From: Streptomyces sp. Ru71
Lineage (GTDB): Bacteria > Actinomycetota > Actinomycetes > Streptomycetales > Streptomycetaceae
Length of the DNA stretch: 64,000 bases
Assembly: GCF_002920535.1 (NCBI RefSeq)
Contig: NZ_PQSS01000006.1
Coordinates: forward strand, 1 to 64,000
Reading direction: 5' to 3'
Part shown: one piece after another, positions 61,540 through 64,000 of the stretch
How positions within the stretch are numbered: the first letter of the stretch is position 1
How the letters are laid out: every line of letters begins with the position of its first letter
Program-made: the position numbers and the translations under genes
Notes under the pieces: model-generated
Seen by the model: the letters and a program-made list of their open reading frames with translations, nothing else
Databases searched by the model: none
What the model was told of the DNA's origin: nothing

Positions 61540-62799
61540 GTGACACCGAAGATCGACTACCCGGGGGTGTTCGCCGCCCTTCCGAGCCCGTGCCTGGTGC
61601 TCGGCACGGACCTGGTGGTCGCTGACGCCAATCCGGCCTTCTGCGAGGTGACTGGACGGAGCCAGGCCGAGCTGCTCGGGCAGTACCTCTTCGACACCTT
61701 CCCGGACAACCCCGCCGACCCGGAGGCCGACGGGGTGGAGACGCTGAAAGCCTCACTGCACCGTGTCCTGTCCTCCGGCCAGACCGATCACATGGCTTTG
61801 CAGAAGTACGACATCCCGGTCCCCGGCAGCCCAGAGGTGTTCAAGGAGCGCTGGTGGACCGCGATCAACGTGCCCGTCCTCGGCCCGGACGGAAAGGTCG
61901 CCTGGATCATCCACCGGTCCGAGGACATGACGGACGTCGTCCGCTCCCGCCGCACGGCGCACCTGCCGTCGGTCAGGCCCGGCCGGGAAGCGGCCATGGA
62001 AGCCGAGCTGTACGCCCGGGCGCGACAACTGCAGCAGCTCAACGAGGAGCTGCGACAAGCCCACGCCCGTGAACGGCGCGTCGCCGTCGCCTTGCAAGAA
62101 GCCATGCTCCACTCCCCCGACCTGGCCCGGCACCCGAACATCGCCGTGCGCTACCTGCCCGCCACCGGATCACTGAACGTGTGCGGCGACTGGTACGACG
62201 CCGTCGACCTGCCCGCGGACCGCTTCACCGTCACGGTCGGCGACGTGGTCGGCCACGGGCTGATGGCCGCCACCGTCATGGGCAGGCTCCGCAGTGCGCT
62301 GAGCGCCGCCACCCGCACCGTCCACGGACCCGCCCAGGCACTGGAGGTCCTTGGGCTCTACGCCCGCTCGGTCGAAGGAGCACTGGCCGCCACCGCCGTC
62401 CAGGTCCTCGTCGACTGCCACAGCCAACTGCTCATCTACAGCAGCGCCGGCCACCCCCCGCCCGTACTGCTGCACCCGGACGGCACCTGCGAGCTGCTCG
62501 ACCAGGCCACCGACCCACCGCTGGGCGCCCGCCCCGAACACGTCCCCCGCCCCCAGGCCACGGCGACCTACACTCCCGGCGACATCCTCATCCTCTACAC
62601 CGACGGCCTGATCGAACGCCGCGATGAGGACATCGACGCCGGCCTGGCCCGCCTGACCACCACGCTCGCCACCTGCACCGAGTTCAGCGCGGAACACCTC
62701 GCCGACGCCCTCCTCGCCCGACTGGGCCTCGCCAGCGGCGCCAACGACGACATCGCCATCGTCGTCGTCCGCCTCGACGGAACGACCCGGCCGTACTGA
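61540..62799 (+). CDS. PAS-SpoIIE PP2C phosphatase
   Basis: A 419-residue soluble protein. Residues about 5-130 form a PAS domain (LPSPCLVLGTDLVVADANPA, FCEVTGRSQAELLGQYLFDT), followed by a coiled-coil (ELYARARQLQQLNEELRQAH) and a SpoIIE-type phosphatase domain (about 190-419) with CGDWYDAVDL, GDVVGHGLMAA, SSAGHPPPVL, YTDGLIERRDEDI and NDDIAIVVVRL. It would dephosphorylate an anti-anti-sigma factor in response to a PAS-sensed signal. It is the second SpoIIE-type gene of this window. GTG start. Confidence 0.92.
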   Translation: MTPKIDYPGVFAALPSPCLVLGTDLVVADANPAFCEVTGRSQAELLGQYLFDTFPDNPADPEADGVETLKASLHRVLSSGQTDHMALQKYDIPVPGSPEVFKERWWTAINVPVLGPDGKVAWIIHRSEDMTDVVRSRRTAHLPSVRPGREAAMEAELYARARQLQQLNEELRQAHARERRVAVALQEAMLHSPDLARHPNIAVRYLPATGSLNVCGDWYDAVDLPADRFTVTVGDVVGHGLMAATVMGRLRSALSAATRTVHGPAQALEVLGLYARSVEGALAATAVQVLVDCHSQLLIYSSAGHPPPVLLHPDGTCELLDQATDPPLGARPEHVPRPQATATYTPGDILILYTDGLIERRDEDIDAGLARLTTTLATCTEFSAEHLADALLARLGLASGANDDIAIVVVRLDGTTRPY

Positions 62800-62844
62800 T
62801 ACGCCGTTGCCATTCGGTGGTGTTCCAGTCGTAAGACGGTCGCC

Positions 62845-63483
62845 TCAGCCCGAGGCCAGCGAGCCTCGACGGCCTGTTCCGGTGGCTGTCGCGGTGCGCG
62901 GCCTCGGGGCCAGAGCTGCGCGCAGTGCGGGGGTGAGGATGCGGCGGGTCTCGGACGGGGTGAGGGCGGCGGGCGTGGGGAGGGGGTTGAGGTAGCGGGT
63001 GTAGATCAGGCCACCGAGGATCGTCACGACGGCCGTGGCGCGGGCAGTCGCGTCCCGGCCACCGAGAAATTCAACAAGCCGGACCAGCAGCTCGCGTTCC
63101 AGGTACTCGCGGATCACCTCGGCGGCCTCGTCGCCCTGGGCGGTGAGCTGCCGGAAGTCGGCGTCCTCCCACAGGCCCGTCACCGCGTCGATCAGGCGGT
63201 CGGGGAGGGTGGCCGGGTCGCCGCCGAGGACGTCGTCCACCGCCAGCGCGTTGGCGCACTGGAACTGCATCACGTCCGCGAACAGGCCCTTCTTCGAACC
63301 GAAGTGGTAGGCGATCAGCGCCGGATCGACGCCGGCGGCCCCGGCCACCGCGCGCATCGTGGTGCGCCGGTATCCGCGCTCCAGGAACAGCGCACGGGCC
63401 GCCGCGACGATCGACTCGCGGGTCGGCGGGTTGCCACGGGGGCGGCCTCGGGTGCGGGCGGGGGCAGGGGCGGCGTTATTCAT
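62845..63483 (-). CDS. TetR family transcriptional regulator
   Basis: A 212-residue repressor. The N-terminal helix-turn-helix reads TRESIVAAARALFLERGYRR, TTMRAVAGAAGVDPALIAYH, FGSKKGLFADV. The C-terminal ligand-binding helices include TGLWEDADFRQLTAQGDEAA and ATAVVTILGGLIYTRYLNPL. It is divergent from an NAD(P)-binding protein gene, with a perfect palindrome between them. Ligand unknown. The N-terminal tail is Pro/Arg-rich (APARTRGRPRGNPP). Confidence 0.92.
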   Translation of the reverse strand: MNNAAPAPARTRGRPRGNPPTRESIVAAARALFLERGYRRTTMRAVAGAAGVDPALIAYHFGSKKGLFADVMQFQCANALAVDDVLGGDPATLPDRLIDAVTGLWEDADFRQLTAQGDEAAEVIREYLERELLVRLVEFLGGRDATARATAVVTILGGLIYTRYLNPLPTPAALTPSETRRILTPALRAALAPRPRTATATGTGRRGSLASG

Positions 63484-63523
63484 CAGCGTTGAGCCTGCGT
63501 TTCGTGATCGGCACAGTCAAGGG

Positions 63524-63536
63524 CGTTCCGGGAACG
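63524..63536. promoter_or_regulatory. Palindromic TetR operator candidate
   Basis: CGTTCCGGGAACG is a perfect palindrome (six-base arms, one-base centre) in the 76-base divergent promoter between the TetR and NmrA-like genes. Confidence 0.6.
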
Positions 63537-63559
63537 ACACGAAGGGATGACCTGACACC

Positions 63560-64000
63560 ATGCGTATCGCAGTCTTCGGCGCCAACGGACCGACCGGCCG
63601 CCACCTCACCGACCAGGCCCTCGCCGCCGGCCACGAGGTCGTCGCCGTGACCCGCCGTCCCGGCTCCGTGCCCACCGAGCGGCCCGGCCTCGCCGTGGCC
63701 GTCGCCGACGCCACCGATCCGGCGGCCGTCGACGCCGCGATCGCCGGGACGGACGCCGTCCTGTCCGCGCTGGGTGCGCGCTTCAGCAAGGAGACCATCA
63801 CGACGTACTCGGCGAGCGCCACGGCCATCACCGGGGCCATGACCCGCCACGGCATCAAGCGGCTCCTCGCCATCAGCTCCAGCATCGCCGACCCGAACTG
63901 GCGTCCCACCGGCGCTCACTTCTTCAACCATGTCCTCGACCCGCTGGTGAACCGACGCCTCGGCCGTACCCTCCACGAGGACATGCGCCGCATGGAGGCC
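63560..64000 (+). CDS. NAD(P)H-binding NmrA/SDR-like protein (partial)
   Basis: The first 147 residues only; the gene runs past the window end. MRIAVFGANGPTGRHLTDQA contains the GxNGxxG dinucleotide loop of atypical short-chain (NmrA/NAD-dependent epimerase-like) proteins, followed by AVTRRPGS, VADATDPAAVDAAIAGTDAV and RLLAISSSIAD. Such proteins are reductases or redox sensors. It is divergent from the TetR gene, which most likely represses it. Confidence 0.85.
   Translation, partial: MRIAVFGANGPTGRHLTDQALAAGHEVVAVTRRPGSVPTERPGLAVAVADATDPAAVDAAIAGTDAVLSALGARFSKETITTYSASATAITGAMTRHGIKRLLAISSSIADPNWRPTGAHFFNHVLDPLVNRRLGRTLHEDMRRMEA

Overview
This is a high-GC actinobacterial chromosome segment, almost certainly from a Streptomyces. 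Codon use is strongly GC-biased, GTG starts are frequent, and many products carry Tat or Sec signals. The gene families (SpoIIE phosphatases, a GAF-ANTAR protein, an AfsR-like BTAD regulator, ricin-lectin enzymes, several MDR/SDR oxidoreductases with divergent regulators) are typical of accessory or chromosome-arm DNA. No rRNA, tRNA, CRISPR array or intact transposon was seen.

Layout. 0-7 kb: tail of a lectin gene, a secreted lectin-esterase, a SpoIIE phosphatase, an SRPBCC protein and two membrane proteins, then a frameshifted secreted gene. 7-11.1 kb: two oxidoreductase/LysR divergent pairs. 11.1-17.3 kb: a gene-poor stretch holding a collagen-like GAT-repeat protein flanked by two decayed related repeats, an M48-like protein that has lost its zinc motif, degraded fragments resembling a replication-relaxation gene, and a secreted gluzincin protease. 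17.3-25.4 kb: a GAF-ANTAR regulator, a SpoIIE remnant, a Tat-exported class A beta-lactamase, a secreted lectin protein, an ANTAR remnant, a RecQ helicase and two convergent metallo-beta-lactamase-fold genes (one truncated). 26-31.3 kb: immunity-type genes without a visible toxin (SMI1/KNR4, a frameshifted Imm21), a DraG-like ADP-ribosylglycohydrolase and small secreted proteins. 31.4-32.7 kb: a small protein followed by a radical SAM enzyme, a possible two-gene peptide-modification locus. 32.9-39.5 kb: a HEAT-like protein, a secreted M1 peptidase, a GH25 muramidase, a serine hydrolase and a VOC protein. 39.7-42.5 kb: GlxA-type regulator, divergent oxidoreductase, membrane protein. 42.5-49.9 kb: a complete fructan-utilisation operon. 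50-54.9 kb: an AfsR-like giant regulator and an FAD oxidoreductase. 55-64 kb: a broken gene, an Rrf2/NIPSNAP pair with matching operators, a hydrolase, a Rid-family protein, a 2',3'-cyclic phosphodiesterase, an S53 protease, a PAS-SpoIIE phosphatase, and a TetR/NmrA divergent pair cut by the window end.

How genes work together. The clearest system is the fructan operon. A Tat-secreted GH32 enzyme would cut the polymer outside, a lipoprotein and two permeases import the products (the ATPase must come from elsewhere, as is usual for Streptomyces sugar importers), a cytoplasmic GH32 enzyme finishes hydrolysis, and a LacI repressor probably binds two palindromes centred 42 bp apart upstream of the first gene. 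Several other regulator/enzyme pairs also carry readable operators (LysR box at 8153, GlxA-type direct repeats at 40722, Rrf2 sites at 55654 and 56162, TetR palindrome at 63524). Three genes are broken by apparent loss of a single G, two of them in the same sequence context, which may point to base-calling errors rather than true decay.
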